Made by a program: the position numbers and the translations under genes | Assembly (NCBI GenBank): GCA_003635305.1 | Contig: PYJE01000183.1 | Span: forward strand, 1-36,594 | Direction: 5' to 3' | Length of the DNA: 36,594 nucleotides | Source of the DNA: Candidatus Poribacteria bacterium | Lineage (GTDB): Bacteria > Poribacteria > WGA-4E > WGA-3G | The notes under the pieces: model-generated | What the model saw: only the letters and a program-made list of their open reading frames with translations | Told to the model about the DNA's origin: nothing | Database searches by the model: none | In this document: positions 24,387 to 32,093 of the stretch, piece by piece | Numbering within the stretch: the first letter of the stretch is position 1 | Layout: each line of letters opens with the position of its first letter

Positions 24387-25421
24387 CTACCTTAGGAGCG
24401 AGGGGGGCCTGTCCCTCGCCATCCTTTGAGTGCGGGGAAATTTCTGTAGCTGCTCGTTTTCCGTTCCTCCTTCATCCACCGGACGCAGCGCAAAAAACGT
24501 TTCATGCACATCGGCTCCAACCAGATTCAACTTCGTCTGAAACGCGTCCAAAAATTCATGCAAACCGGTTGAGAGCAACTGCTTCACCTGTGCATAAGCA
24601 AACTCCGAACGCAATTGTCCGAGCCGCTGCTCGGCCGAATTAGAGAACGTCTCCAAGGGCGTGCCAGAAATCGCGTGGAGTGACTCCTCCGCCTTTGACA
24701 GGCAATAAAGCACTGAGCGCGGAAACTCCCGGTCCAGCAACAAAAACGCTACTACCTGCGTCGGCGCGATTAATCCGTGCGTCCGCCGGTACATCTCAAA
24801 TGCACTTGCAGAATGCAACAGCGCGCCCCACTGAATATCGTCAAACGGTGTATCCACATGCCACAACGAGGGCAGCAGAATAAAGTATTTCACATCGACG
24901 ATGCGCGAAGTCTTGTCCGCACGCTCAATCAATCTGCCTAACCGACAGAAATGCCACCCTTCGCTGTGAGACATGCTGTTATCGGTTAACCCCATAAACA
25001 GTTGCGAGGCCCGTTTAATTTCGCCGAAGAACTCGTGCGGCTCTGTCATTGCCCACTCTTCTGTCGCTTCTGTCACCGTCAAATAGGCCACGTTGAGCTG
25101 CTCCCACATTTCCGATGAGATATTCTCTCGGATAGAGCGTGCATTCTCCCGCGCTGCCCGTAAACAGGAGATGATTGAATTCGGGTTCTTTTTGTCAAAT
25201 GTCAGAAACCGAATCACTGTCTCCTGTGATGCCTCGCCGTACTGTTCAGCGAACACTTCGTCGTCGCCCGTTGTCGCCACCAGCGGGTTCCACTGCGTCT
25301 GTATCCCCACCGGCAAATCCAGCATCAGATGCAGATTCACATCAACAAACCTGGCGACGTTCTCTGCACGTTCAATATAGCGGCTCATCCAATAAATCGA
25401 TTCTGCCACGCGACTCAACAT
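24387..25421 (-). CDS. Alpha-E domain protein
   Basis: Start at ATG 25421 (344 aa), where the family begins: MLSRVAESIYWMSRYIERAE; AAGGGAAAGGGA is upstream. The track's 25475 start translates a family B repeat. The protein is all helical, with ENVARFVDVNLHLMLDLPVG, FCRLGRLIERADKTSRIVDV and FLLLDREFPRSVLYCLSKAE. The last residues, MARDRPPSLLR, are encoded by a family B repeat that also sets the stop at 24387, so the normal C-terminus seems to have been replaced by repeat sequence. Role is unknown; it is always found with permuted ATP-grasp proteins. Confidence 0.87.
   Translation of the reverse strand: MLSRVAESIYWMSRYIERAENVARFVDVNLHLMLDLPVGIQTQWNPLVATTGDDEVFAEQYGEASQETVIRFLTFDKKNPNSIISCLRAARENARSIRENISSEMWEQLNVAYLTVTEATEEWAMTEPHEFFGEIKRASQLFMGLTDNSMSHSEGWHFCRLGRLIERADKTSRIVDVKYFILLPSLWHVDTPFDDIQWGALLHSASAFEMYRRTHGLIAPTQVVAFLLLDREFPRSVLYCLSKAEESLHAISGTPLETFSNSAEQRLGQLRSEFAYAQVKQLLSTGLHEFLDAFQTKLNLVGADVHETFFALRPVDEGGTENEQLQKFPRTQRMARDRPPSLLR
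24398..24420. repeat. Family B repeat encoding the C-terminus of the alpha-E gene
   Basis: GCGAGGGGGGCCTGTCCCTC then GCC; read on the minus strand it encodes MARDRPPSL just before the stop. Confidence 0.8.
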
Positions 25422-25436
25422 AGTCCCTTTCCCTTC

Positions 25437-25467
25437 CTCGTAAGGCGAGGGAAACTTGTCCCTCGCC
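25437..25467. repeat. Family B repeat (8-bp arms, altered loop)
   Basis: GGCGAGGG and CCCTCGCC with an AAACTTGT loop, between the alpha-E start and the ATP-grasp stop. Confidence 0.75.
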
Positions 25468-25508
25468 GTGCTCACTGTAAACGGGGATGTCTCTCTCCAC
25501 CGGCTTAT

Positions 25509-26963
25509 CTATGACGCGTTTGACAACACCCACGTATCCTTACTCCCGCCGCCCTGCGACGAATTCACCACCAACGAACCCTTCTTCAGCGCGACTCGTG
25601 TCAACCCACCGGGAAGGACATAAATCTCCTCACCATACAAGATAAAGGGACGCAAGTCAACGTGTCGTCCCTCAAACCGCCACTGTGCATCGTCATCGAT
25701 TAGCACAGGCACCCGTGAAAGTGCAAGCGTCGGCTGTGCGATATAGTTCCGCGGATTCGCCTGAATGCGCTGCGCGAACTCCTGTTGTTCGGCCCTTGTG
25801 GAGTGCGGTCCAATCAGCATTCCATAGCCGCCGGACTCGTTCGCCGCTTTCACAACGAGTTCGTCCAGATGCTCCAACACATACTTCCGGTCTGAGTCTT
25901 CCCAGCACATATAAGTCGGCACATTGGGGACGATAATCTCTTCGCCGAGGTAGTATTTGATAATTTTCGGCACGAAGGCGCACACCACCTTATCATCGGC
26001 GACGCAAGTGCCAGGCGCGTTCACCAAAGCGAGCCGGCCTGCTTGATAAGCCTCCATCAACCCCGGCACGCCGAGCATCGATTCCGAGCGGAACAAGTTC
26101 GGATCCAAGAAATCGTCGTTAATTCGGCGATAGAGGACATCGATGCGTTCAAATCCCTTCGTCGTCCGCATGTGCACGAACCCATCCTGCACCACCAGAT
26201 CGCGGCCCTCCACCAACGCCACGCCCATCTGCTGCGCGAGGAACGAATGTTCAAAATAGGCGGAGTTATAGACACCCGGTGTCAGCACCGCAATCTTCGG
26301 CACTTTCACCTTATCGTTGGCCAGGTATTGGAGCATGTCGAGGAGCCGGCTCGGATAATCCTCGACCGGCTCAATCTGCGACATCCCGAACAATTGCGGG
26401 AACGTCCGCTTCATCAGATTCCGATTCTCCAACACGTAGGAAACCCCGGATGGACACCCGAGGTTATCCTCTAATACATAATATTGTCCATCGCGGTCGC
26501 GCACCAAGTCAGTTCCTGTGATATGGCACCAAATGCCGCGCGGCGGATCCAAACCAATGCACGGTTCAAGATACCGATTAGACGAGAGCACCACTTCCGC
26601 CGGCACTACCCCGTCCTTCAGAATCTTCTGTTCATGATATACGTCATCAATGAACAGGTTCAGGGCATGGATGCGCTGCTTCAGCCCGCGTTCGATCCAC
26701 TCCCACTCGCTTGCATCGATGATGCGCGGCATGAGATCGAAGGGAAAAATCTTTTCAACGCCTTGTTCATCGGCATAGACATTGAACGTAATCCCCAGTT
26801 GCAACAGCGCGCGCTCCGCCGCAATCTGCCGACGCAGCAGCTCTCCAGCCGGCAGCCGTTCGATGCGCTCCATCAATATCTGCGCAGCGGGCCGCGGACT
26901 TCCATCCGGTGCAAACATCTCATCATAAAATTCATCGGTGGTGTATCCATCAAATATTGACAT
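25509..26963 (-). CDS. Circularly permuted ATP-grasp protein (type 2, stand-alone)
   Basis: Start at ATG 26963 (MSIFDGYTTDEFYDEMF, 484 aa), the canonical N-terminus; the track's 27005 is a TTG. The permuted ATP-grasp signatures are all present: YVLEDNLGCPSGVSYVLENR, VLTPGVYNSAYFEHSFLAQQ, IDVLYRRINDDFLDP, LALVNAPGTCVADDKVVCAF, YMCWEDSD, LVVKAANESGGYGMLIGPHS and a terminal GGLTRVALKKGSLVVNSSQG. It keeps the EDN motif that the fused paralogue has as SDR, in line with two subfamilies. It is predicted to ligate amino groups to carboxylates with ATP. It is first in a four-gene minus-strand cluster; the upstream gap holds two family B repeats. Confidence 0.9.
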   Translation of the reverse strand: MSIFDGYTTDEFYDEMFAPDGSPRPAAQILMERIERLPAGELLRRQIAAERALLQLGITFNVYADEQGVEKIFPFDLMPRIIDASEWEWIERGLKQRIHALNLFIDDVYHEQKILKDGVVPAEVVLSSNRYLEPCIGLDPPRGIWCHITGTDLVRDRDGQYYVLEDNLGCPSGVSYVLENRNLMKRTFPQLFGMSQIEPVEDYPSRLLDMLQYLANDKVKVPKIAVLTPGVYNSAYFEHSFLAQQMGVALVEGRDLVVQDGFVHMRTTKGFERIDVLYRRINDDFLDPNLFRSESMLGVPGLMEAYQAGRLALVNAPGTCVADDKVVCAFVPKIIKYYLGEEIIVPNVPTYMCWEDSDRKYVLEHLDELVVKAANESGGYGMLIGPHSTRAEQQEFAQRIQANPRNYIAQPTLALSRVPVLIDDDAQWRFEGRHVDLRPFILYGEEIYVLPGGLTRVALKKGSLVVNSSQGGGSKDTWVLSNAS

Positions 26964-27006
26964 TGCAGTCTGCTCTCTATTCGGAAATTTCTCTGTTCGA
27001 TTCAAT

Positions 27007-27092
27007 GCTCGCGGGCGACAGGCCCCCGCGCTACGTTACGCTGACAAGAACGTCTGCCCTTTCCGTAGTGCGAGGGCCTGTCCCTCGCCATG
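27007..27092. repeat. Two family B copies in tandem orientation
   Basis: 27007-27035 is the GCGGGCGACAGGCCCCCGC then GCTACG variant; 27063-27092 is a near-consensus copy (GCGAGGGCCTGTCCCTCGCC). They fill the gap between the PhyH 3' end and the ATP-grasp gene. Confidence 0.8.
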
Positions 27093-27132
27093 CCGCGTTC
27101 GTCAAGTAGTTTGCCACAACTTTGAAGAAATG

Positions 27133-27885
27133 TCAAACCGCGGGCAGATCTGGCGGCTTGGGCTGCGAATCAAACCCATAAATCCGATGCATCACCGGCG
27201 TAGCCCGTGCAACCACCTCAGGCTTCAAATACTGCACGAAATCAAACATCGGCTTGATAAACGAACGGCAACAGAAACAGATTAGTGCGATCCGCGCCCG
27301 GTCTGTCTTATTCGCACCTGCAGAATGCCAGACTGCACCGTTAAACAGGAATACCGAACCCTTCGGCGCGGACAGCCGAACCTCATTGGGATGATGCGTC
27401 GTCCCAGGCGGCGGTTTCACCCCTTGCCGATGAATGCCCGGGACATAGCGCGTGCCGCCATTTTCCGGCGTGAAATCGTCCAACAGCCAGAGACTATTCG
27501 CCACCACTGGAAAACTCGGCAGCGGCTCAGGCATCGTGCCAAGCACGCTATCCACGTGGTAACCTCCATCCGGCGCGCCCGGCTCAATGATATTGGAGGT
27601 AAGCGTGCTTAACGTGTAATCCTCGCCGAGCAGGTATTCAAAAAACGGCATCACCTTCGGACGAGCAACGATTCGCTCGTAAATCTCGCCTTTATTTGCC
27701 AACCAGCGAACGTGCTGCCCATACCCATTGGTATGCCGAAGTGCTGAGCCGTCCTGCCGCTCCGCTGCCGCGAGTCGCAGCAAATCGGCACGATACATCT
27801 CAATCTCCGCCGAAGAAAGCACATCAGGAATGACGATGCACCCCTGCTCATCCAATTCCCGCTTCTGCGCTTCTGTGATACCCAT
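27133..27885 (-). CDS. Phytanoyl-CoA dioxygenase (PhyH) family protein
   Basis: The start is ATG 27885 (250 aa), eight bases after GGAGGG; the track's TTG start lies upstream of that site. It is an Fe(II)/2-oxoglutarate-dependent oxygenase with double-stranded beta-helix: the HxD pair His110 and Asp112 (GGYHVDSV), the distal His187 (GAVWHSAGANKT), and Arg198 for 2-oxoglutarate (DRARIALICF). SLWLLDDFTPENGGTRYVPG is typical of the family. Substrate is unknown; such genes are abundant in sponge-associated lineages. It lies 48 bases after the DUF362 gene, so the two are probably one operon. Confidence 0.88.
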   Translation of the reverse strand: MGITEAQKRELDEQGCIVIPDVLSSAEIEMYRADLLRLAAAERQDGSALRHTNGYGQHVRWLANKGEIYERIVARPKVMPFFEYLLGEDYTLSTLTSNIIEPGAPDGGYHVDSVLGTMPEPLPSFPVVANSLWLLDDFTPENGGTRYVPGIHRQGVKPPPGTTHHPNEVRLSAPKGSVFLFNGAVWHSAGANKTDRARIALICFCCRSFIKPMFDFVQYLKPEVVARATPVMHRIYGFDSQPKPPDLPAV

Positions 27886-27933
27886 CTCGCTTCCCTCCTG
27901 CAAAGGCGGATTTTTATGGTTTCCGCCCGCGAA

Positions 27934-29151
27934 CTACGCCGCGAAATCCTTCAAACATTCCTCATACGCGCCAAACCGTTCACCCTCATGCTCTTCCGGA
28001 TCGACTAGTTTTAACCACAGCGCGCTATCTTTCTTCGCGCCGCTCAGCTGCCGACGACTTCCTAGATGCGCCGGATCCGGGCCGCTCCAGACTACCTCGC
28101 CGCCCTGCAAATAGATGAAATTCCCGCGATACCTGTCGATTAGCGATTTCTGGTTCTCCAGATAAACCAGTCCCTGCTCACACGTCGTCCGCCGCCAATT
28201 TGCGACTGTTTCCTGGCTATCCGTCTCCACCGAGTCAAATTCCGCCAACGGTGCGGTGACTTCACTCGTCCAATCGATTTCGTCCAATTCTACTGTCCCA
28301 TACCCGCGTTGCGCGGCGATGAGGATATGGTTCCGATCGCGTTTAAAGGGCGGTGTCGGCCAATCGGATTTCGGATCGTGCCCCATCAAATGCATTCCGA
28401 CGGTATCGGTTGCTATCGGATGGTCTCCTGCGACGAGCGCGTTACAGATTCTTCCTTCGCCGCCCCATTCGCGTCCCCACTGCCCCGTTAGCGCGTCGAT
28501 GATGTTGAGGCAAGGCTTCGTTATCAACGCCAGATCTGGCAGCACATAAGACAGGCGGATCAGGTGGTGATAATAACTGCGCGTTCTGCCTTCCGGCAGC
28601 AACATCGGCGGCAAGCCGAACAGATTCTTGGTGCATAAGGTAATGCCCATGAACGCATGATTTTTCATCTTGGCCACAGAGACGACAGCATCTGCATCGT
28701 CAAAACAGGCACTCAGCGTGTAGCGATCGAACATTGAACCGCCGCCGGGGACATCGTAAACCTTGAATGGCGGCAGATTCGAGTCCACAAAATCCACCCC
28801 GAATTCCTTGAGGTGATGTTCGTAGTTGAAACCGGGTGGCATCCGATGCCCGTGCGTATACGGATTCGTATCTGTAGCGACAATTTGCGCGTTCGTGTGC
28901 TCCTTTAGCAGCCGAAACACCGCGCGGCACACCGCATCGTCCACCAATTCCCGTCGTCGGCCTTCGTAATAGATAATCCGCTCGTGCGGCTTCATCATAT
29001 TCAGTTTGATGACAACCTTTTTGGCGGTTTCAATGGGTTTCCAAGCGCGTGTGAGCGGATCGGTAACTCGGCGCAGCGTTTGATAAATCTCTTCTTCTGT
29101 CGCCCGATAATCACAATGCGCCGCCCGCACCTTAAACTGTTTTTCTACCAT
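27934..29151 (-). CDS. DUF362 domain protein
   Basis: A 405-residue cytosolic protein with GAGGAGAAGGAT directly before the ATG. Recognisable DUF362 blocks are KKVVIKLNMMKPHERI, VATDTNPYTHGHRMPP, DDADAVVSVAKMKNHAFMGI, TLCTKNLFGLPPMLLPEG, CLNIIDALTGQWGREWGGEG and LVAGDHPIATDTVGMHLMGH. Many DUF362 proteins carry 4Fe-4S ferredoxin motifs; none is seen here. Function is unknown. It leads a likely operon with the PhyH gene. Confidence 0.83.
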   Translation of the reverse strand: MVEKQFKVRAAHCDYRATEEEIYQTLRRVTDPLTRAWKPIETAKKVVIKLNMMKPHERIIYYEGRRRELVDDAVCRAVFRLLKEHTNAQIVATDTNPYTHGHRMPPGFNYEHHLKEFGVDFVDSNLPPFKVYDVPGGGSMFDRYTLSACFDDADAVVSVAKMKNHAFMGITLCTKNLFGLPPMLLPEGRTRSYYHHLIRLSYVLPDLALITKPCLNIIDALTGQWGREWGGEGRICNALVAGDHPIATDTVGMHLMGHDPKSDWPTPPFKRDRNHILIAAQRGYGTVELDEIDWTSEVTAPLAEFDSVETDSQETVANWRRTTCEQGLVYLENQKSLIDRYRGNFIYLQGGEVVWSGPDPAHLGSRRQLSGAKKDSALWLKLVDPEEHEGERFGAYEECLKDFAA

Positions 29152-29173
29152 ATCCTTCTCCTCAATTCTCCGT

Positions 29174-29285
29174 CGGTAGGCGCGGTTTCAAACTGCGCCT
29201 ATCGGGTTCGTTCTATGAACTGCGCATCCGTCTCCTCAAAGAAGGCGTTCCGTTTCAAACTGCGCCTATCGGGTTCGTTCTGCTT
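29174..29285. repeat. Two family A copies, the second partial
   Basis: 29174-29213 is GGTAGGCGCGG, TTTCAAA, CTGCGCCTATC plus a GGGTTCGTTCT tail. 29241-29285 begins GAAGGCGTTCCG, lacks the left arm, and repeats TTTCAAACTGCGCCTATC and the same tail. Both carry the T in the right arm, so they form a sub-family. Confidence 0.8.
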
Positions 29286-29384
29286 CAGTTCTATTATTAA
29301 AAGGATACCATCCCTCCCGAAAAATGTCAAGAAATTTCTTTATCGCCCATCTTCGTTCCATTTTCGTGCGTCTACCCGAAAGAG

Positions 29385-29420
29385 AAAACGCCCGCGGCGC
29401 GGAGGCCAGGGCGTTTTTTG
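29385..29420 (-). terminator. Rho-independent terminator of the lipoprotein gene
   Basis: AAAACGCCC and GGGCGTTTT form a 9-bp perfect stem with a 15-base loop and T-rich sequence on either side (TTTTTT on plus, TTTTCTCTTT on minus). It is about 100 bases past the stop of the minus-strand lipoprotein gene. Confidence 0.65.
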
Positions 29421-29434
29421 ATATAATCGACGCA

Positions 29435-29462
29435 CGGCGAGGGACAGGCCCTCGCCCTACGG
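29435..29462. repeat. Family B repeat, consensus copy
   Basis: GGCGAGGGACAGGCCCTCGCC then CTACGG: the perfect palindrome with 8-bp arms. Confidence 0.85.
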
Positions 29463-29521
29463 TGAAAAGGGGCCGCGGTTTGAGAAACTCTGCCTCCCTC
29501 GATTTACGGGTGAACGTGGCG

Positions 29522-29923
29522 TTAAGTTTTCTGCCACTTCAAACGAAGCGTCGATTCATCTTCGGTAAAAGAAAAGATGAGATACGTTCCATGCCATGTG
29601 TAGGGGATAGGTTCTTCAGCCAGCCATAAATCTGTGCCATTGGCACTCCAAGTGGTGCCGGATTGGTTAACCCGATAAGACTCGCGGTACAAAAGAGTTA
29701 AAGACCAGGGGCCGCCTTTGCTACCGAGGGTAAGTTGTCCAAAGAGGTCCGGAGGACGGATAACAACCGAAGACCCTCCTTCTTCAACAATCATCTCAGT
29801 AGCCGTATACCTTCCGGTGAGTTCATCCACCGCTTCATCTTCATCGTCTCCGCCGCAGCCGATGAAGGCGACAGAGAACAACGCAACCAGCATTAACGCG
29901 AACACGCGAAAACTAGTTTTCAT
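29522..29923 (-). CDS. Small lipoprotein of unknown function
   Basis: Start at ATG 29923 (133 aa), preceded by AAAGGAGA; the track's 29944 adds seven residues. The N-terminus MKTSFRVFALMLVALFSVAF with lipobox FIGC (Cys23) marks a lipoprotein; the following GGDDEDEAVDE is an acidic tether. The rest is beta-rich (LTGRYTATEMIV, LTLGSKGGPWSLTL, WHGTYLIFSFTE), lipocalin-like in feel, as in small Gram-negative lipid-binding lipoproteins, but I cannot assign a family. Confidence 0.75.
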   Translation of the reverse strand: MKTSFRVFALMLVALFSVAFIGCGGDDEDEAVDELTGRYTATEMIVEEGGSSVVIRPPDLFGQLTLGSKGGPWSLTLLYRESYRVNQSGTTWSANGTDLWLAEEPIPYTWHGTYLIFSFTEDESTLRLKWQKT

Positions 29924-29983
29924 CAAAAATCTCCTTTCTCGCACTCTGGCGAGCAGCTAAAGAAAACAGCCGCAAAACAAATC

Positions 29984-30010
29984 CCGTAGGCGCGGTTTGA
30001 AACTGCGCAG
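29984..30010. repeat. Family A repeat
   Basis: CGTAGGCGCGG, TTTGAAA, CTGCGC; right arm incomplete. Lies upstream of the lipoprotein gene. Confidence 0.75.
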
Positions 30011-30044
30011 ACCAGAAATTGCGCATGTCTTGTGCAACAGAAAT

Positions 30045-30101
30045 GGCGAGGGACAGGCCCTCGCCCTACGGTTTATTAAAGGACAGGCCCTCGCCCTACG
30101 G
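30045..30101. repeat. Two family B copies in direct tandem
   Basis: 30045-30071 is a full copy; 30080-30101 lacks the left arm (GGACAGGCCCTCGCCCTACG). The CTA of the second copy is the reverse complement of the stop codon of the acyl-CoA synthetase gene. Confidence 0.85.
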
Positions 30102-32087
30102 GTTATTAGGGGTTTTTTGTTCACGCAGTAATCGACGCATCACCTTATTCGATGCAGTGCGCGGTAGTGCCTCCACCACTACAACCTCATCAATCCGAAA
30201 CAACGGATTCAGACGCTGACGCAATGCTGTCTGCAAAGTTTCGCGAATTTCTGGCACGGAAATCGCGCAGACCGGCACAACATATATCACCAACTGACTC
30301 GGCCCTCCATCTTTCGGCGATACCGCCACCGCCGCGGTTTCCCGAATTCCATCAACGCCGTTCAGCACTTCCTCAATTTCCGCCGAGCTCACCTTAATCC
30401 CGCTCAGATTCATCGTATCGTCAACGCGCCCATGGATGCGATAATACCCGTTTGCCAACCGTTCCAGTGCATCCCCGTGCCGGCGCAAATCCGGCTGCGG
30501 CGTTCCCGAAAAGTAGACTGCGTCATGTTCCGCGTTCACCAAGTTACTTGATAACCCTAGCGATGGCGGCAGAATAAAAACCTCGCCGTTATCCGCAAGC
30601 TGCCCTTCTTCATCGCAAAGCACAAAATCCAAACCGAGTGCGGGAGTGGTAAATGTTGAAGGCGCGGCCGGTTGCACGCGCGTTCCTGTGATATACGCGC
30701 CGCCGATTTCTGTCCCACCGCAGTATTCAATCACGGGCCGGTACTCTGCCAGCGACATCAAAAACAGCATCTCCATGGGATTAGAACACTCCCCGGTCGA
30801 ACTAAATGCGCGAATCGCGTCCCAATTCAGTCCCTGCATGCACCCACTATTTTTCCATGCGCGCACGAGCGTCGGCACCACACCGAGGAGGTTCACCTTC
30901 GCATCCTGCACGAAAATGCCGAAATCGCGTCCGGTCGGCACGCCGTCATATAGTGCTATAGTGCCCCGATTGATTAGACTTGCATAGATAAGCCAAGGTC
31001 CCATCATCCATCCAAGGTTCGTCGGCCAGGCGAGGACATCGCCGGGATGAATATCGTGATGGAGGAAAGCATCTGCGGCGCACTTAATCGGCGTGGTATG
31101 CGTCCACGGAATCGCCTTCGGTTCTCCTGTCGTTCCGGACGAAAAGAGGAGATTCGTATGCGCTTCTGGATGACACGGCACCGCCGTAAACGTCCCGCGG
31201 TCGCTCAGAAAATCCTCCCATGTCAGATCTTCCCTACCCGCTAACCGTGCTTTTGTCGCCGACATTACAATCGCCTTTGGGGCATTCGCCGCAACAACCT
31301 TCTCATATAGCGGCAGCCGTTTTCCACGGCGATAAATAGCATCCTGCGTAAAAATCGCCTTCGCCTTGCCGATGCGGAGCCGCGTCGCAATCTCTCTCGG
31401 TGCAAAACTATCGGCGATGGACACTACTGCGCACCCCGCCTTCACAATTCCCAGATAAATCGCGACAGATTCTGCATGCATGGGCATATCAACCGCCACG
31501 GCATCCCCCGGCTCCATGCCGAGTGCTACGAGTCCATTCGCAACGCGGTTCGTGAGACATTCCAATTCGCGATAAGTAATTATTTTCAGCGTCGGATCTG
31601 TTTCGCTTCGCGTGATAATCGCAACAGCATCGTCAGGCGCGCTGAAACAACTCTCAACGATGTTATAGCGGCCGCTTGTGATATTCAGGTTTCTACCCGC
31701 AATCTCCACCTTAAGGGAAGGAAGATGAACCCCCAACGTCTCAATCATCATCTCCCAAAACGCGGCGCGGTTGTCCACACTCCACGCATGAAATGCGCGA
31801 TAGGTTTCTATTCCCAACTTCTCCATCAACTGTGTAATGTTGGCTTGCGCGATATCCGTTTCAGATGGAAACCAAGCCGGTGGTGGCCCTTGCGTTTCGG
31901 CATCCCAGGCTGCATATACCGTCTCATAAAGCAGTTGATGCAGCGCGAACGGATGCTTCGGCGACAAGATATTGCGCGAGACTTCGGCCCAACATGCCGC
32001 CGCCCCCTTTTCGGCCAAAAGCGCGTTCACTGCCTTCGCTTCCTCTTCCCCGAATCCACAAGCGATGAGTTGTTTAGTTGTGAGCAT
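30096..32087 (-). CDS. Acetyl/acetoacetyl-CoA synthetase-like AMP-forming acyl-CoA ligase
   Basis: The 663-residue protein activates a carboxylate as an acyl-AMP and passes it to CoA. The ANL-superfamily motifs are TNLLFSSGTTGEPKAIPWTH (P-loop), YCGGTEIGGAYI, YRIHGRVDDTMNLSGIKVSS (hinge and Tyr/Asp) and the catalytic-Lys motif PRTASNKVMRRLL near the C-terminus. An N-terminal extension of about 140 residues resembles acetoacetyl-CoA synthetase-type proteins, so propionate, acetate or acetoacetate are possible substrates. The gene begins six bases after the cysteine desulfurase stop. The final residues KTPNNP and the TAG stop come from family B repeat sequence. Confidence 0.85.
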   Translation of the reverse strand: MLTTKQLIACGFGEEEAKAVNALLAEKGAAACWAEVSRNILSPKHPFALHQLLYETVYAAWDAETQGPPPAWFPSETDIAQANITQLMEKLGIETYRAFHAWSVDNRAAFWEMMIETLGVHLPSLKVEIAGRNLNITSGRYNIVESCFSAPDDAVAIITRSETDPTLKIITYRELECLTNRVANGLVALGMEPGDAVAVDMPMHAESVAIYLGIVKAGCAVVSIADSFAPREIATRLRIGKAKAIFTQDAIYRRGKRLPLYEKVVAANAPKAIVMSATKARLAGREDLTWEDFLSDRGTFTAVPCHPEAHTNLLFSSGTTGEPKAIPWTHTTPIKCAADAFLHHDIHPGDVLAWPTNLGWMMGPWLIYASLINRGTIALYDGVPTGRDFGIFVQDAKVNLLGVVPTLVRAWKNSGCMQGLNWDAIRAFSSTGECSNPMEMLFLMSLAEYRPVIEYCGGTEIGGAYITGTRVQPAAPSTFTTPALGLDFVLCDEEGQLADNGEVFILPPSLGLSSNLVNAEHDAVYFSGTPQPDLRRHGDALERLANGYYRIHGRVDDTMNLSGIKVSSAEIEEVLNGVDGIRETAAVAVSPKDGGPSQLVIYVVPVCAISVPEIRETLQTALRQRLNPLFRIDEVVVVEALPRTASNKVMRRLLREQKTPNNP

Positions 32088-32093
32088 GTTTTT

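Larger units (their letters stand above)
29152..29521. other. 370-bp gene-free stretch: repeats and a terminator
   Basis: No coding signal was found. It holds two family A copies (29174-29285), a hairpin terminator (29385-29420) and a family B copy (29435-29462). A TATAAT at 29422-29427 has no downstream plus-strand gene. Confidence 0.7.

Noticed and set aside
29422-29427. TATAAT as a plus-strand promoter
   Set aside because: It is in the tail of a terminator hairpin, has no matching -35 and no plus-strand gene downstream.
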